Source of the DNA: JBDKGV01 sp039798005
Lineage (GTDB): Bacteria; Fibrobacterota; Fibrobacteria; UBA5070
Reading direction: 5' to 3'
Length of the DNA: 6,175 nt
NCBI GenBank assembly: GCA_039798005.1
Contig: JBDKGV010000208.1
Span: 1 to 6,175 of the forward strand
Shown here: positions 6,049 to 6,175 of the stretch, piece by piece
How the letters are laid out: each line of letters begins with the position of its first letter
Numbering within the stretch: position 1 is the stretch's first letter
Notes under the pieces: generated by a model
Seen by the model: the letters and a program-made list of their open reading frames with translations, nothing else
Database searches by the model: none
What the model was told of the DNA's origin: nothing
Made by a program: the position numbers and the translations under genes

Positions 6049-6078
6049 GAAAAGCCTCGGAATCATCCGAGGCTTTTC
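6049..6078. terminator. Bidirectional terminator, TPR gene / tRNA-Lys
   Basis: GAAAAGCCTCGG (6049-6060) and CCGAGGCTTTTC (6067-6078) pair perfectly over 12 bp around a 6-base loop. The GC core GCCTCGG is followed by TTTTC on either strand, so it can end the rightward LolA/TPR operon, 20 bases past its stop codon, and the leftward tRNA transcript, a few bases past the mature 3' end. Confidence 0.85.
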
Positions 6079-6083
6079 TTGAG

Positions 6084-6156
<73 letters not shown>

Positions 6157-6169
6157 GTCTGAGGTGCAA

Positions 6170-6175
6170 AATTTA
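6170..6175 (-). promoter_or_regulatory. Possible -10 box of tRNA-Lys
   Basis: TAAATT on the minus strand ends 13 bases before the mature tRNA 5' end and matches four of six bases of TATAAT. Any -35 element would lie beyond the window, so this is only a candidate. Confidence 0.25.

Overview
The window is ordinary chromosomal sequence from a GC-rich (roughly 60-65 % by eye) Gram-negative, diderm bacterium. The outer membrane is implied by a secreted beta-barrel porin at the left end and a LolA-family lipoprotein carrier on the right. Protein style (OprO/OprP-like porin, small monocluster ferredoxin, secreted TPR protein) would fit the Fibrobacterota/FCB area, but that placement is a low-confidence inference. 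No insertion sequence, phage gene, CRISPR array or recognisable defence island is visible.

Layout from left to right. A porin gene reads leftward off the window edge (1089 to 1, 3' end missing). It is divergent from uup (1252-3048, +), a complete ABC-F ATPase gene, across a 162-bp spacer that carries two identical TTTGCCAAA dyads and a small GATTCCC direct repeat. uup converges on a 76-residue [4Fe-4S] ferredoxin gene (3339-3109, -). The 60 bp between them holds a strong two-way terminator hairpin and a second perfect 11-bp inverted repeat abutting the ferredoxin stop codon. The ferredoxin has its own 121-bp upstream region with a 13-bp palindrome that also resembles a sigma-54 -24/-12 element. 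A HEAT-repeat protein gene (4402-3461, -) lies upstream and ends in its own terminator, so it is probably a separate transcript from the ferredoxin.

The HEAT gene is divergent, across only about 50 bp, from a two-gene operon on the + strand: a LolA-like periplasmic carrier (4452-5063) and a secreted TPR protein (5060-6028). Those two overlap by 4 bp (GTGA), indicating translational coupling. The operon ends at a hairpin (6049-6078) shared with a convergent tRNA-Lys(CTT) gene (6156-6084, -).

How the genes work together: the only clear functional coupling is the LolA-like/TPR pair, presumably in periplasmic or envelope work. Uup acts at the ribosome, the ferredoxin in electron transfer, and the porin in outer-membrane uptake. 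I see no previously undescribed system that I could defend. The points most worth checking are the LolA-TPR pair, the twin TTTGCCAAA dyads, the ferredoxin promoter palindrome and the porin's Ser/Thr/Lys-rich insertion.
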